Assembly: GCA_937139415.1 (NCBI GenBank)
Contig: CAKZPS010000037.1
Location: forward strand, 1-55,079
Origin: an uncultured bacterium
GTDB lineage: Bacteria > Atribacterota > Atribacteria > Atribacterales > Caldatribacteriaceae
Length of the DNA: 55,079 nt
Direction: 5' to 3'
Each line of letters begins with the position of its first letter. Position 1 is the stretch's first letter. Below, one piece after another: positions 1 through 7,821 of this stretch. A model generated the notes under the pieces. It was given only the letters and a program-made list of their open reading frames with translations, had not been told where the DNA came from and searched no databases. A program made the translations under genes and the position numbers.

Positions 1-243
1 GAGGTAGAGCACTTTCTCTCAAGATAAAAGATCGGGGAAAACCTCCATGACCTTGGTGCTCCTTTTTACTTCCTTGAGGCACCGTTCTTGGGGGTTGGTA
101 GTGCGGATGTACTTCTTGAGCATGGTGGGATAACGAAAAGAGAGAGGAAAGGTCCCACGCAAGGGAGCCACTTTCTCCGGGTATCTCTTCTCCCCTCTTG
201 AAGGGGGCAAAGGTATGGGTGAACTCTTTGAGGTAGAGGTCAT
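1..243 (-). pseudogene. IS256-family (mutator-type) transposase, decayed C-terminal fragment
   Basis: The minus-strand frame read from about 200 down to 25 contains the IS256 C-terminal signature: RYPEKV, then YIRTTNPQERCLKEVKR, then TKVMEVFP. In intact family members this block holds the conserved RTTNP-(I/L)-ER and K-R-R-T-x-V motifs just before the C-terminus. Here a TGA interrupts after FPDLLS, and the expected continuation (ES-A-L) is visible in another frame, so at least one frameshift is present. Upstream (higher coordinates) the homology is scattered over frames, e.g. an LRKVRER-like stretch near 280-300. No intact ORF or catalytic DDE set can be reconstructed. The element also runs off the window edge, so its ends and inverted repeats are not visible. 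I call it a dead insertion sequence. Confidence 0.65.
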
Positions 244-929
244 CCTCTTTTTTCACCTCTTCAAGCACTCGGTGCTCGTCTTTCTCTCACCTTGCGCAGG
301 GTGGGGCGGGTTTTGGGTTGATCTCCTCCCTGGTACATGGCTTTCCCCCCTTCCTCTGCGGTATAGAGGGTTCTCGGGTGGGGTTCTCAAAAGAAGGGAG
401 GAAATCCCTCCTTCCTCCCTCTGGGTATTACAAGGTCTCCCCTTCCCCACCAAGGTCTTGAGATTTCTCAGAGAAGCCATGCTTTTCTCTCTCCAAGGAG
501 GCCAGGGTCTTTAAGACTTCCTCCATCCTCCTTCTTTTTGGGAGCGCCTGGAGTTCCTTTTCTCTCTCTTCGGGGAGAGAATCTCAAGGTAGTCTTTGAG
601 CTTTGAGGCTCGTGACACCTCCTCGGGGGTAATTGGGTTTTCTGGTTTTGGCCTTCCATTTTAGCTGTGAGGAGGTCTTTTTTCTTTTCAGGATGTCTAC
701 CCAAAATACAATACACTACCCTCCCCCTCGTTGTTTCCTCCCTTCTCCACTGTATCTTCTACCGATAGAGGTGTTCTTAGGTTGAAGGGAGAAGGGAGAT
801 TCCCCAGATTCTCTCGAAATACGGTGCTACTCTATCAAGCAGGGTGATCGCCTTTCTATACCTCTTTGGACTTCTTTGAGTGCGGTGAACGAAACTCAGG
901 TCTATTCACAATTTCCCTCAATATTCTCC
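244..929. other. Non-coding or decayed stretch between IS remnant and eda
   Basis: I see no convincing gene here. Minus-strand fragments such as KLKDYLEILSP and MEEVLKTLASLEREK (about 590-480) look like former coding sequence split across frames. They may belong to the decayed insertion element or to a second dead gene. No tRNA, CRISPR or strong hairpin is visible. The sequence is rich in CTT/TCC runs on the plus strand. Confidence 0.4.
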
Positions 930-958
930 TTGACAAAACGGGAAGAAAAGCATACGTT
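930..958 (+). promoter_or_regulatory. Sigma-70-type promoter for eda
   Basis: TTGACA at 930-935 is followed after exactly 17 bases by TACGTT at 953-958. A strong ribosome binding site, AAAGGAGGT (966-974), lies 7 bases before the ATG at 982. The -35 box is perfect and the -10 box is moderate. Confidence 0.6.
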
Positions 959-981
959 TTTGCGAAAAGGAGGTTGATTCT

Positions 982-1626
982 ATGCATTTCTCGAACCGAT
1001 GGGAAGTGGTAAAGTTTATCGAGGAGCAGAAAATTATCGCTATTATTCGTGCGCAAAAAACTTCTTCACTCCTCAAGGTGGTTGAGGCTTTAAAAGAAGG
1101 AGGCATTCAATGTATCGAGGTCACCATGACCACTCCCGGAGCACTCCAAACCTTGGAAGAAATACGAAATACAATGGAAGACGTGCTCTTTGGAGCTGGG
1201 ACGGTTCTCGATTCGGAAACAGCTCGACAGTGTATACTGAGTGGAGCACAGTTTCTCGTGACACCTTCACTCAATTGGGGAGTAGTGGAAATGGCTCATC
1301 GCTACGATATACCGATTATTCCCGGAGCCCTTACCCCTACCGAAATCCTCAGCGCTTGGGAGAGGGGTGCTGAGGTAGTAAAAGTATTCCCTGCTTCTTC
1401 ACTGGGACCACAATACATCAAGGAATTGAAAGGTCCTTTCCCTCAAATCCGTCTTTGCCCCACTGGGGGAATTCATCTCGATAACGTGGAAGCCTTTCTC
1501 AAAGCCGGCGCCACTTGCGTGGGCGTGGGAGGATCTCTGGTAAAGTCACAATTCATTCAAGAAGAGAAATGGGATGAACTCCGAAAAACTGCTGAAGAGT
1601 TTTCAAAGAGGGTTCACCAGCAATAA
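982..1626 (+). CDS. eda: 2-dehydro-3-deoxy-phosphogluconate (KDPG/KHG) aldolase
   Basis: 214-residue class I aldolase of the KDPG/KHG family, the usual length. It cleaves 2-keto-3-deoxy-6-phosphogluconate to pyruvate and glyceraldehyde 3-phosphate, a step of the Entner-Doudoroff and hexuronate pathways in the cytoplasm. Visible family marks are IEVTMTTPGAL with the catalytic Glu near residue 46, GAGTV near 71-75, the Schiff-base Lys134 in VVKVFPASS, and the phosphate-binding CPTGGI near 159-164. The start is fixed by the AAAGGAGGT site 7 bases upstream. It is the only confident plus-strand gene in the window and stands alone between an IS remnant and a convergent terminator. No KDG kinase or dehydratase accompanies it here, so which sugar acid feeds it cannot be told. 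Confidence 0.93.
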   Translation: MHFSNRWEVVKFIEEQKIIAIIRAQKTSSLLKVVEALKEGGIQCIEVTMTTPGALQTLEEIRNTMEDVLFGAGTVLDSETARQCILSGAQFLVTPSLNWGVVEMAHRYDIPIIPGALTPTEILSAWERGAEVVKVFPASSLGPQYIKELKGPFPQIRLCPTGGIHLDNVEAFLKAGATCVGVGGSLVKSQFIQEEKWDELRKTAEEFSKRVHQQ

Positions 1627-1631
1627 CCTCT

Positions 1632-1666
1632 CTCCCTCTCTCCTTGCTCTTTGAGGAGAGAGGGAG
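1632..1666. terminator. Hairpin terminator between convergent genes
   Basis: A perfect 12-bp stem (CTCCCTCTCTCC at 1632-1643 with GGAGAGAGGGAG at 1655-1666) encloses an 11-base loop. It is followed by CCATTTT on the plus strand. It lies 5 bases after the eda stop and just before the stop of the convergent nuclease gene, so it may serve both strands. The U-tract is short. Confidence 0.6.
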
Positions 1667-1675
1667 CCATTTTCC

Positions 1676-2146
1676 TCAGCGAGCCCAAAGACCGAGACCA
1701 TTAGCCTTTGCTTCCTTTTCTAAAGCTCGGAATTTATCGGCATACTTCACATTCGGAGGGAAAGTAGCTACTTGAGCGTACCCATGAGCAATTAACCACT
1801 CATTCACCATCACGCCGTTGACATACACATATGCCAAGATCCTCCCATAACGATCTCGTTCCTCCACATCAAGTTCTAAGGTGACTCTCTTCCCTTCTAC
1901 TAAATTCCGATTCGCCTGATAAGCTCCCTGTGCATAGTATTGAACTTCCTTTCGAGGGTGATGGAGTTCGGGCGCATCAATCCCAATGTATCGGACCTTC
2001 TCTCCCGAAGAGAGCTCAATGGTATCACCGTCTAAGACTCTGGCTACAAGGTATTCTTCTCCTCCACGTTGAGAGAGTATGGAGAAGAGAAGAAACAAAA
2101 GTAAGAGAAGAAAATAACGCCATGAAGGGGGCTTTCTTCTTCCCAC
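1676..2146 (-). CDS. Thermonuclease (SNase)-family nuclease, membrane-anchored or secreted
   Basis: 156 residues. An N-terminal basic stretch and a leucine-rich hydrophobic segment (about residues 11-24) form a signal peptide or anchor. The rest is a complete SNase fold: VLDGDTIEL, VRYIGIDAPE with the first catalytic Arg, and ERDRYGRILAYVYV with the second. The family hydrolyses DNA and RNA in a Ca2+-dependent way, usually outside the membrane. The GTG start follows directly on the TAG of the upstream dehydrogenase gene, so translation is probably coupled. It is the last gene of a lemA-dehydrogenase-nuclease run and ends at the convergent terminator. The substrate in vivo is unknown. Confidence 0.85.
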   Translation of the reverse strand: MGRRKPPSWRYFLLLLLFLLFSILSQRGGEEYLVARVLDGDTIELSSGEKVRYIGIDAPELHHPRKEVQYYAQGAYQANRNLVEGKRVTLELDVEERDRYGRILAYVYVNGVMVNEWLIAHGYAQVATFPPNVKYADKFRALEKEAKANGLGLWAR

Positions 2147-3085
2147 CTATACCACCCGATAAAGCGGCTCTCTTCCCTGTAAAACGCGCACAACGTTCAA
2201 AGCGGCAACTTCCCCCATTTTTACATTCGCTTCCTTGGTATGTGCCGAAACATGAGGCGTCACAAAAACATTAGGAAGAGAGAGGAGAGGGCTTTCAAAA
2301 GGCGGCTCAAAACTGAGTACATCCAAACCTGCACCGGCTATTTTCCCCTCCTTGAGAAAACGATATAATGCCTCTTCGTCAACGAGCTCACCCCTTGCGG
2401 TGTTCACGAGAAAGGCGCTCGGTTTCATAAGACTTAAAAGTTTTTCTCCAACTAAGTGTTTCGTTTCCGAAGAGAGAGGAAGATGCAAACTCACGAAATC
2501 GGCAATGCGAAAGAGCTCCTCTAAGTCTACTCGTTTGAAACTCTCATCGGTAACAAAAGGGTCAAAATAGACCACCTGCATACCAAAACCCAAAGCCCTC
2601 TTCGCCACACTCCTTCCAATCCTTCCCAAACCGACGATGCCAAGAATCTTTTCTCCCAATTCCGTACCGAGCACAGGCGAAGTCCACTTGTGGCGTTGAA
2701 TCTGCTCGATGAGAACCTTGAGATGTCGAGCACAAGAAAGGATGAGGAGAAAAGCCATGTCGGCTACCGATTCGGAATTAGTCCCAGGAGCATTCGTAAC
2801 CACTACCTTGTTCATTTTAGCCGCCTCTAAATCAATGTTATCTACTCCAATACCGTGCTTGGAAACAACGCGAAGACGCGGACAAGAAGAGAAAACCAGC
2901 ATTCCTACGCGATCCACTCCTACGATTACCGCTTCTGCATCATCGATTAATTCTGCCACAATATGTTCATTTTCCGGCTCAGGGTTACTCTTGGTAATCA
3001 CCTCAATTCCTGCGTCGCGTAAAATCTCTAAGGGCCTCGAAGAAGCACGAGCAAAAGAACGAGCCAGCACCACAACCTTCGGCAA
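2147..3085 (-). CDS. D-2-hydroxyacid dehydrogenase, phosphoglycerate dehydrogenase-like
   Basis: 312-residue NAD-dependent D-isomer-specific 2-hydroxyacid dehydrogenase. The Rossmann motif GLGRIG is at about 152-157, followed by the acidic NAD-selective position in YFDPF. The catalytic triad is Arg231 (NTARGELVDE), Glu260 (SFEPP) and His278 (TPHVSAHT). The length matches short SerA-like enzymes without an ACT domain, so it could make 3-phosphohydroxypyruvate for serine synthesis. Glyoxylate/hydroxypyruvate reductase or another 2-ketoacid reductase is equally possible from sequence alone. The TTG start has GGGAGGTGA about 6 bases upstream. It lies 6 bases after lemA and abuts the nuclease gene. 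Confidence 0.85.
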   Translation of the reverse strand: MPKVVVLARSFARASSRPLEILRDAGIEVITKSNPEPENEHIVAELIDDAEAVIVGVDRVGMLVFSSCPRLRVVSKHGIGVDNIDLEAAKMNKVVVTNAPGTNSESVADMAFLLILSCARHLKVLIEQIQRHKWTSPVLGTELGEKILGIVGLGRIGRSVAKRALGFGMQVVYFDPFVTDESFKRVDLEELFRIADFVSLHLPLSSETKHLVGEKLLSLMKPSAFLVNTARGELVDEEALYRFLKEGKIAGAGLDVLSFEPPFESPLLSLPNVFVTPHVSAHTKEANVKMGEVAALNVVRVLQGREPLYRVV

Positions 3086-3091
3086 AATGAC

Positions 3092-3640
3092 TCACCTCCC
3101 AAAATCGACTTTTATCGCTTCTCTCCCCTCCTCAGCTTCAAAATACTCTCGACGGGTAAACCCAAAAGTTCGAGCGAAAAGGTTTGCTGGAAAACGTTCG
3201 ATAGCCGTGTTATGCTGGTACACCGTGTCATTATAAAACTGACGAGCATAGGCAATTTTGTCTTCGGTTTCGGTGAGTTGTCCCTGCAGGTTCTGGAAAT
3301 TTTCGCTCGCTCGTAGATTCGGATACGCCTCGGCCACCGCAAAGAGTTGCCTTAGAGCTTGGGTGAGAGCTCCTTCTGCCTGTCCTTTTTCCAAAGGTCC
3401 CTGCGCCTGAATGGCCACTTGACGTGCGCGGGCAACATTCTCAAAAACCTCCTTTTCGTGGGCCGCATATCCCTTCACCGTTTCCACCAAATTCGGGATG
3501 AGATCATACCTCCGACGCAACTGAACATCTACCTGAGACCAGGCATTTTCAATTCGGTTACGAAAGGTGATGAGACGATTATACAGAGCAATGAGGTACA
3601 CAAATATTATGACCACTACTCCCAAAATAACCCAAATCAC
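3092..3640 (-). CDS. LemA family protein
   Basis: 182 residues from the chosen GTG. There is one N-terminal transmembrane helix (VIWVILGVVVIIFVYLIAL), then the LemA helical domain with RNRIENAWSQVDVQLRRR, DLIPNLVETVKGYA and the YNDTVYQHNTAIERFP block typical of the family. LemA proteins are single-pass, with a helical domain whose role is poorly understood; in some bacteria they accompany membrane proteases or two-component systems. An upstream in-frame TTG at 3697 exists. I prefer GTG at 3640 because AAGGAGGTG sits 6-8 bases before it and the resulting length is that of the family. First gene of the three-gene run. Confidence 0.85.
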   Translation of the reverse strand: MIWVILGVVVIIFVYLIALYNRLITFRNRIENAWSQVDVQLRRRYDLIPNLVETVKGYAAHEKEVFENVARARQVAIQAQGPLEKGQAEGALTQALRQLFAVAEAYPNLRASENFQNLQGQLTETEDKIAYARQFYNDTVYQHNTAIERFPANLFARTFGFTRREYFEAEEGREAIKVDFGR

Positions 3641-3768
3641 CTGCACCACCTCCTTGTCTCCATGCGAGAAAACCTCGAAGAGATTCGAAACTTGCAATGA
3701 TAATATCAGGAAAAGAGGTGAAAAGCCAGGGTTTCACCAAAAATAAGCCACTTCCCAAGCCAAGAAAT

Positions 3769-4653
3769 TCAAGCTGAGGGAGACTGACGCTGCGCCAACC
3801 ACAAACCAATGCCGATCAAAAACATTCCCAAAAACAACTGCCAGTGGAGGGGTTCACCGAAAACGAGCCACGCAGCGAAAACACCAAAAACCTGGGTGAG
3901 ATACTGATATGCGGACGTACGAGCTGCTCCGATCTCTTTGATGCCCTTCATCCAAATGAGGTAGGCTACAAGCGAAGCGAGTACGGTACCGTAAAAAAGG
4001 GTAAAAAGGACGACTCCTGAGATTTCTGTTCTGCGAATGTGAAGGAAATCCCGAAAACACACTGGAAACATGATGAGCACTCCGAAGAGCATGCTCCACG
4101 TGCCACTTTTGAGCGGTGAGTAACGCAACACTATTCGTTTCCCAAAATAGGAATAAAGCCCCCAGCACACCGCAGCCATCAAGGTGAGTACATCACCCCA
4201 GAGAATCTGGGGAGAGAGTCGATTTCCCTCTACAGGACGCACTAAAAACAAAACACCACAAAAACTTAAGGCCACCCCCATAAGATTTATCTTCCCGATC
4301 CATTCCTCCTTACGCAAAAAAGTAATCACGGTAACCACAACCGGTGATAAGGAGAGAATGAGTGCTGAATGGGAGGCTAAGGTTAACTTCAATCCATAGC
4401 TCCACAAGGGTTGATAGAGTCCAAAGCCCAACAATCCTAAAAAGAGGAAATAGGGAACATCACGAAGAGCAATCCAAGGATGTTCCTCGGTAAAGAAGAG
4501 CAGGAAAAACATTAACAATCCACTCAACAAAAATCGCAAGAGAGCAAAGGTAAGAGGACCGAGAGTAAGAACGCCTATTTTGACTACGCTAAAATTGAAT
4601 CCCCAAATGAGTGAGACCAAAGAGAGCAAAAAAGCAGTACGAGATATTTTCAT
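3769..4653 (-). CDS. EamA/DMT-superfamily permease
   Basis: About 294 residues with ten predicted hydrophobic segments arranged as two EamA repeats. The first begins LVSLIWGFNFSVVKIG. The second begins near GDVLTLMAAVCWGLYSYFGKR and ends with PLHWQLFLGMFLIGIGLWLA. This is the drug/metabolite transporter layout of inner-membrane exporters; substrates include amino acids and other metabolites and cannot be predicted here. The ATG at 4653 follows an alternative in-frame TTG (4659), and neither has a clear ribosome binding site. The gene occupies the position immediately after rplL where rpoB is usual. Confidence 0.85.
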   Translation of the reverse strand: MKISRTAFLLSLVSLIWGFNFSVVKIGVLTLGPLTFALLRFLLSGLLMFFLLFFTEEHPWIALRDVPYFLFLGLLGFGLYQPLWSYGLKLTLASHSALILSLSPVVVTVITFLRKEEWIGKINLMGVALSFCGVLFLVRPVEGNRLSPQILWGDVLTLMAAVCWGLYSYFGKRIVLRYSPLKSGTWSMLFGVLIMFPVCFRDFLHIRRTEISGVVLFTLFYGTVLASLVAYLIWMKGIKEIGAARTSAYQYLTQVFGVFAAWLVFGEPLHWQLFLGMFLIGIGLWLAQRQSPSA

Positions 4654-4725
4654 ACTCAATAATGAAATAAGGGGAGACAGAGTACCAAATTTCCCCTCTT
4701 ATCCCCCCTATTTTCCTCACAGAAA

Positions 4726-5109
4726 CTATTTTATCTCGACCTCAGCGCCAACAGCTTCAAGCTTTGCCTTGATTTCCTCCGCTTCCTTCTTACTCACCGC
4801 TTCTTTAATAGGTTTGGGAGGATTTTCAACTAAATCTTTTGCTTCTTTAAGACCCAAATTAGTAATCGCCCGCACTTCTTTAATCACCTGGAGTTTCTGG
4901 GCACCGGCACTCTTCAGGATAACGTCAAATTCGGTCTTTTCTTCAACTTCCGGTGCCGCTGCTTGTGCTTGGGCAGGAGCAGCAACTGCAGCAACCGGCA
5001 TGGCTGCAGAAACACCAAACTTCTCCTCCAAAGCCTTTACCAATTCCGCTAATTCCAAAACCGTCATGTTCTCAATCGCTTGGATAATTTCTTCTTTGGT
5101 CATGGTCAT
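4726..5109 (-). CDS. rplL: 50S ribosomal protein L7/L12
   Basis: 127 residues from the ATG at 5109. The N-terminal dimerisation domain ([20 protein letters not shown]) is followed by an Ala/Pro/Gln-rich hinge and the C-terminal factor-binding domain with KTEFDVIL and [12 protein letters not shown]. Four or more copies form the L12 stalk on L10 and recruit translation factors. The start is MTMTKEE: a second ATG two codons on (5103) is also well placed behind AAGGGAGAGG, so the exact N-terminus is uncertain by two residues. The gene lies 10 bases after rplJ, the usual pairing. Confidence 0.97.
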   Translation of the reverse strand: MTMTKEEIIQAIENMTVLELAELVKALEEKFGVSAAMPVAAVAAPAQAQAAAPEVEEKTEFDVILKSAGAQKLQVIKEVRAITNLGLKEAKDLVENPPKPIKEAVSKKEAEEIKAKLEAVGAEVEIK

Positions 5110-5119
5110 ACCTCTCCCT

Positions 5120-5635
5120 TCATTTTTTCTTCTCTTCAATGGCCTGCAAAACAATCACCAAACTGCGTAAGACCCCCTGCAACACGAACACCAAACCAGC
5201 TACAGGAGCCTTACACCTCCCCACAAGTTGCGCAAGAAGTTCGTCCCTACCCGGAAGTTCGGCTAAGCGTTTTATTCCCTCCGCCTGAATAGGCTTGTCA
5301 TCCAACCATCCTCCCTTAGCCTCAAACTGGGGAAACTTCTTACTAAACTCAACGATTGCCTTCGCCACCTGTACAGGGTCAGTATAAGAGAACACGAACG
5401 CATTCTGCCCTTTCAGGAGTTCGTCATCGTAAGCAATATGAGCGTGGGAAAGAGCTAAGCGCATTAAAGTGTTTTTCACCACTTTGAGTTCTCCCTGGGC
5501 GTTTCGCAAGCTCTTGCGAATCTGCTCCAATCCCTGCACATCCACTCCTGAATAAGTAACTACAAAGACTGCTTGGCTCTTCTCAAACTTCTTACGTGCT
5601 TCTTCAACGATTTTTAGCTTGTCCTCTCTCTCCAA
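5120..5635 (-). CDS. rplJ: 50S ribosomal protein L10
   Basis: 171 residues, the usual length. It has the L10 N-terminal rRNA-binding domain ([31 protein letters not shown]) and a C-terminal helix that binds L12 dimers ([19 protein letters not shown], then a Lys-rich end). L10 anchors the L12 stalk near L11. The TTG start lies about 10 bases after AAAGGAGG. The 152-base leader between rplA and this gene carries a hairpin and terminator and is the probable autoregulatory site bound by the L10-L12 complex. Confidence 0.97.
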   Translation of the reverse strand: MEREDKLKIVEEARKKFEKSQAVFVVTYSGVDVQGLEQIRKSLRNAQGELKVVKNTLMRLALSHAHIAYDDELLKGQNAFVFSYTDPVQVAKAIVEFSKKFPQFEAKGGWLDDKPIQAEGIKRLAELPGRDELLAQLVGRCKAPVAGLVFVLQGVLRSLVIVLQAIEEKKK

Positions 5636-5787
5636 ATATTGTCAACCTCCTTTCCTTTCTCGTCTCCAATCAAAAAAAAGACTCCTCGGGAAGGAGTCTT
5701 TTTTGTCAAAGCATGCCTCCCCAGGATATTTAAGCAATAGCCCCTGGTTCTTAGGCCTTTATTTTCCTTTGAGAAACGATTCTCTCT
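5636..5787 (-). promoter_or_regulatory. L10 (rplJL) mRNA leader
   Basis: This non-coding stretch between rplA and rplJ has features of the L10 leader autoregulatory RNA. On the minus strand, AAGAACCAGGGG, then TTGCTTAA, then ATCCTGGGGAGG form a paired element with the expected conserved bulge region. It is followed by a separate terminator-like hairpin. In other bacteria the L10(L12)4 complex binds this leader and represses rplJL. The assignment rests on position and partial motif; a covariance-model search was not possible. Confidence 0.55.
5671..5705 (-). terminator. Attenuator hairpin in the L10 leader
   Basis: GACTCC (minus strand) pairs with GGAGTC around a 7-base loop. The stem is extended by an A6/T6 match and is followed by a run of T on the minus strand. 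It lies inside the rplA-rplJ gap, so it probably attenuates rather than ends the operon. The structure is symmetric enough to act on either strand. Confidence 0.75.
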
Positions 5788-6504
5788 TTAAGCCACCCTC
5801 TTCTCCATGCGTGCTAAGGCTGCATTCACGTCAACGGGGATACCAGGACTCATGGTAGTAGAAAGTACGACTTTCTTCAGATAACGACCTTTCGCCGCTT
5901 GGGGCTTCATCCGCATAACCGTATCCAGCGCGGCATAGAAATTATCTATGAGGTGCTCCTCAGGGAAAGAAATCTTTCCCAAGAGGAGATGAACATTTCC
6001 ATACCGATCATTGCGAATCTCTATTCGCCCTGCTTTAATTTCTTGTATGGTTTGAGCAATATCAAAAGTGACTGTACCCGTCTTGGCATTAGGCATAAGA
6101 CCACGGGGACCGAGAATTTTCCCCAATTTTCCTACTACCCTCATCATGTCGGGGGTCGCTACTGCCGCGTCAAAGTCAACCCAACCCTCCTGGATTTTGG
6201 TAACCAACTCTTCTCCCCCTACATAATCCGCTCCCGCCTCTTGAGCTTCTTTCGCTTTTTCTCCTTGGGCAAAAACCAAAACTCGTACCTTTTTACCAAT
6301 TCCGTGAGGCAGAGAGACCGTGCCTCGAAGCTGTTGGTCAGACTGTTTGGGATCGATACCCAAATTAAAGGCTACTTCAACCGTTTCGTTAAAACGAACA
6401 TTACTCATCTCCTTGAGAAGCCTTATTGCTTCCTCCGGTAAATATAATTTGCCGGGCTCGATTCTCTCTTTCAATCCTAAATACCTTTTGCTCCTGTCAG
6501 GCAT
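5788..6504 (-). CDS. rplA: 50S ribosomal protein L1
   Basis: 238 residues, the usual size. Two-domain L1 fold with the 23S rRNA and mRNA binding elements: [18 protein letters not shown] near the N-terminus and the highly conserved [20 protein letters not shown] in the middle. L1 forms the mobile L1 stalk that helps release E-site tRNA and often represses its own operon. ATG start with GGGAGGAG about 5 bases upstream. It follows rplK by 16 bases. Confidence 0.97.
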   Translation of the reverse strand: MPDRSKRYLGLKERIEPGKLYLPEEAIRLLKEMSNVRFNETVEVAFNLGIDPKQSDQQLRGTVSLPHGIGKKVRVLVFAQGEKAKEAQEAGADYVGGEELVTKIQEGWVDFDAAVATPDMMRVVGKLGKILGPRGLMPNAKTGTVTFDIAQTIQEIKAGRIEIRNDRYGNVHLLLGKISFPEEHLIDNFYAALDTVMRMKPQAAKGRYLKKVVLSTTMSPGIPVDVNAALARMEKRVA

Positions 6505-6520
6505 CTTCGCTCCTCCCTTT

Positions 6521-6949
6521 TCACCCTTCTACGACTTCAACGCCCATACTCCGTGCTGTCCCCTCTATGATGCGCATTGCCACTTCTACACTATTCGCAT
6601 TTAAATCGGGCATTTTCTTTTCTGCAATCTCTCGAATTTTCGAGCGAGTGAGTTTACCCACCTTTACCCGATTCGGCTCTCCAGAACCCTTGTCAATACC
6701 AAGAGCTTGACGGATCAAAAACGAAGCCGGAGGGGTTTTACAAACAAAAGTGAAAGAACGATCAGAATAGATGGTGATCTCTACCGGAGTTAATACTCCT
6801 CGGTCTTTCTCAGTACGAGCGTTGAAAGTCTTGCAAAACTCCATAATATTGACTCCGTGCTGACCTAAAGCAGGACCCACAGGAGGAGCAGGTGTAGCCA
6901 TGCCTCCCGGAATCTGCAATTTCACCATTGCCACAACCTTTTTTGCCAT
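6521..6949 (-). CDS. rplK: 50S ribosomal protein L11
   Basis: 142 residues. It shows the L11 N-terminal domain with [20 protein letters not shown] and [15 protein letters not shown], the linker, and the C-terminal rRNA-binding domain with [14 protein letters not shown] and ARSMGVEV. It binds the GTPase-associated centre of 23S rRNA together with L10-L12. Standard position between nusG and rplA. Confidence 0.97.
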   Translation of the reverse strand: MAKKVVAMVKLQIPGGMATPAPPVGPALGQHGVNIMEFCKTFNARTEKDRGVLTPVEITIYSDRSFTFVCKTPPASFLIRQALGIDKGSGEPNRVKVGKLTRSKIREIAEKKMPDLNANSVEVAMRIIEGTARSMGVEVVEG

Positions 6950-6964
6950 ATCATGTCCACCTCT

Positions 6965-7489
6965 TTACAATTTCTCGATATCTGAGAATTCGAGCTCTAC
7001 GGGCGTTTCTCTTCCGAATATAGACAAAAACACGGTAATTTTGCCTTTCTCTTGATCAACACTGTCCACAGTTCCCGTATAATTCAAAAAGGGACCAGAA
7101 ATAACTTTTACTGCTTCCCCCTTTTCGATATCAAGACGCGGCTTCCCTTTCTCAACCCCGGTTTGACGGAGAATAACTTTCACTTCTTCTTCATTCAAAG
7201 GTTCAGGTCGCATTCCCGAACCCACAAATCCGGTCACTCCTGGAGTATTGCGTACCACATACCATGAGCGATCATTCATGATCATTTCTACCATCACGTA
7301 CCCTGGAAAAACCTTTTTCTTGGTAAACCGTTTCTTCCCTCTCTTTACCTCAATCGCTTCCTCCATAGGAACAACCACGCGAAAAATTTGATCTTGCATA
7401 CCCATAGAAACGATACGACGTTCCAGATTCGCTTTCACTTTGTGTTCACTACCCGCCAAGGTGTGAACAACATACCATTGCTTATACAC
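6965..7489 (-). CDS. nusG: Transcription termination/antitermination factor NusG
   Basis: 174 residues. It has the NGN domain (QWYVVHTLAGSEHKVKANLE; KKVFPGYVMVEM; RNTPGVTGFVG) and the C-terminal KOW domain (GEAVKVISGPF). It binds RNA polymerase and couples it to Rho or to ribosomal S10. GTG start with GGAGGT about 11 bases upstream. It follows secE in the standard order and lacks the extra domain II inserted in some thermophile NusG proteins. Confidence 0.96.
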   Translation of the reverse strand: MYKQWYVVHTLAGSEHKVKANLERRIVSMGMQDQIFRVVVPMEEAIEVKRGKKRFTKKKVFPGYVMVEMIMNDRSWYVVRNTPGVTGFVGSGMRPEPLNEEEVKVILRQTGVEKGKPRLDIEKGEAVKVISGPFLNYTGTVDSVDQEKGKITVFLSIFGRETPVELEFSDIEKL

Positions 7490-7518
7490 GTATCTTCACA
7501 ACCTCCACCCTGCTCTTC

Positions 7519-7713
7519 TTACCGCAAATAAATGCCCATCAAAAAAGTCAATAATAAATCCACCACTCCTAAAAACAAACCAATCACTACAATAACGGCG
7601 ATAACCGTAAGAGTGCTATTCCACAATTCCTTCCTACTCGGCCAAGTAACCTTTCGGAGTTCATGCCATGCTTCTTTAAAGTACGATTGTAATGAACGAA
7701 TCCATTTAATCAA
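7519..7713 (-). CDS. secE: Preprotein translocase subunit SecE
   Basis: 64 residues, the short single-span form. The amphipathic N-terminal helix carries the signature KEAWHELRKVTWPSRKEL, followed by one transmembrane helix (TVIAVIVVIGLFLGVVDLLL). SecE clamps SecY in the plasma-membrane translocon. TTG start. It is the first gene of the secE-nusG-rplKAJL operon: the ribosomal protein L33 gene (rpmG) or a tRNA that often precedes it is absent. Confidence 0.93.
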   Translation of the reverse strand: MIKWIRSLQSYFKEAWHELRKVTWPSRKELWNSTLTVIAVIVVIGLFLGVVDLLLTFLMGIYLR

Positions 7714-7781
7714 AAATTTTCACCCGTCCTTTACGCTTTGATATATCTTTTCCCTTGTGTTGGAGGGCAATTCACTGAGGA

Positions 7782-7810
7782 ATTATATTTTTTTTCTTTC
7801 CCCCTGTCAA
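7782..7810 (-). promoter_or_regulatory. Perfect consensus promoter of the secE-nusG-rplKAJL operon
   Basis: On the minus strand, TTGACA (7810-7805) and TATAAT (7787-7782) are separated by exactly 17 bases that are almost all purine. Both hexamers match the sigma-70 consensus completely. The secE start is about 70 bases downstream. Confidence 0.88.
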
Positions 7811-7821
7811 TGATTTGGAAA

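Noticed and set aside
244-716. Small minus-strand ORFs (up to 82 codons) right of the transposase remnant
   Set aside because: They change frame repeatedly, lack start signals and show no conserved motif; treated as decayed sequence.
2709-3236. 175-codon plus-strand ORF opposite the dehydrogenase
   Set aside because: It overlaps a full-length enzyme with all catalytic residues; no family features were seen.
7714-7781. rpmG (L33) or tRNA-Trp gene upstream of secE, as in many bacteria
   Set aside because: The short leader has no L33 coding frame or cloverleaf.
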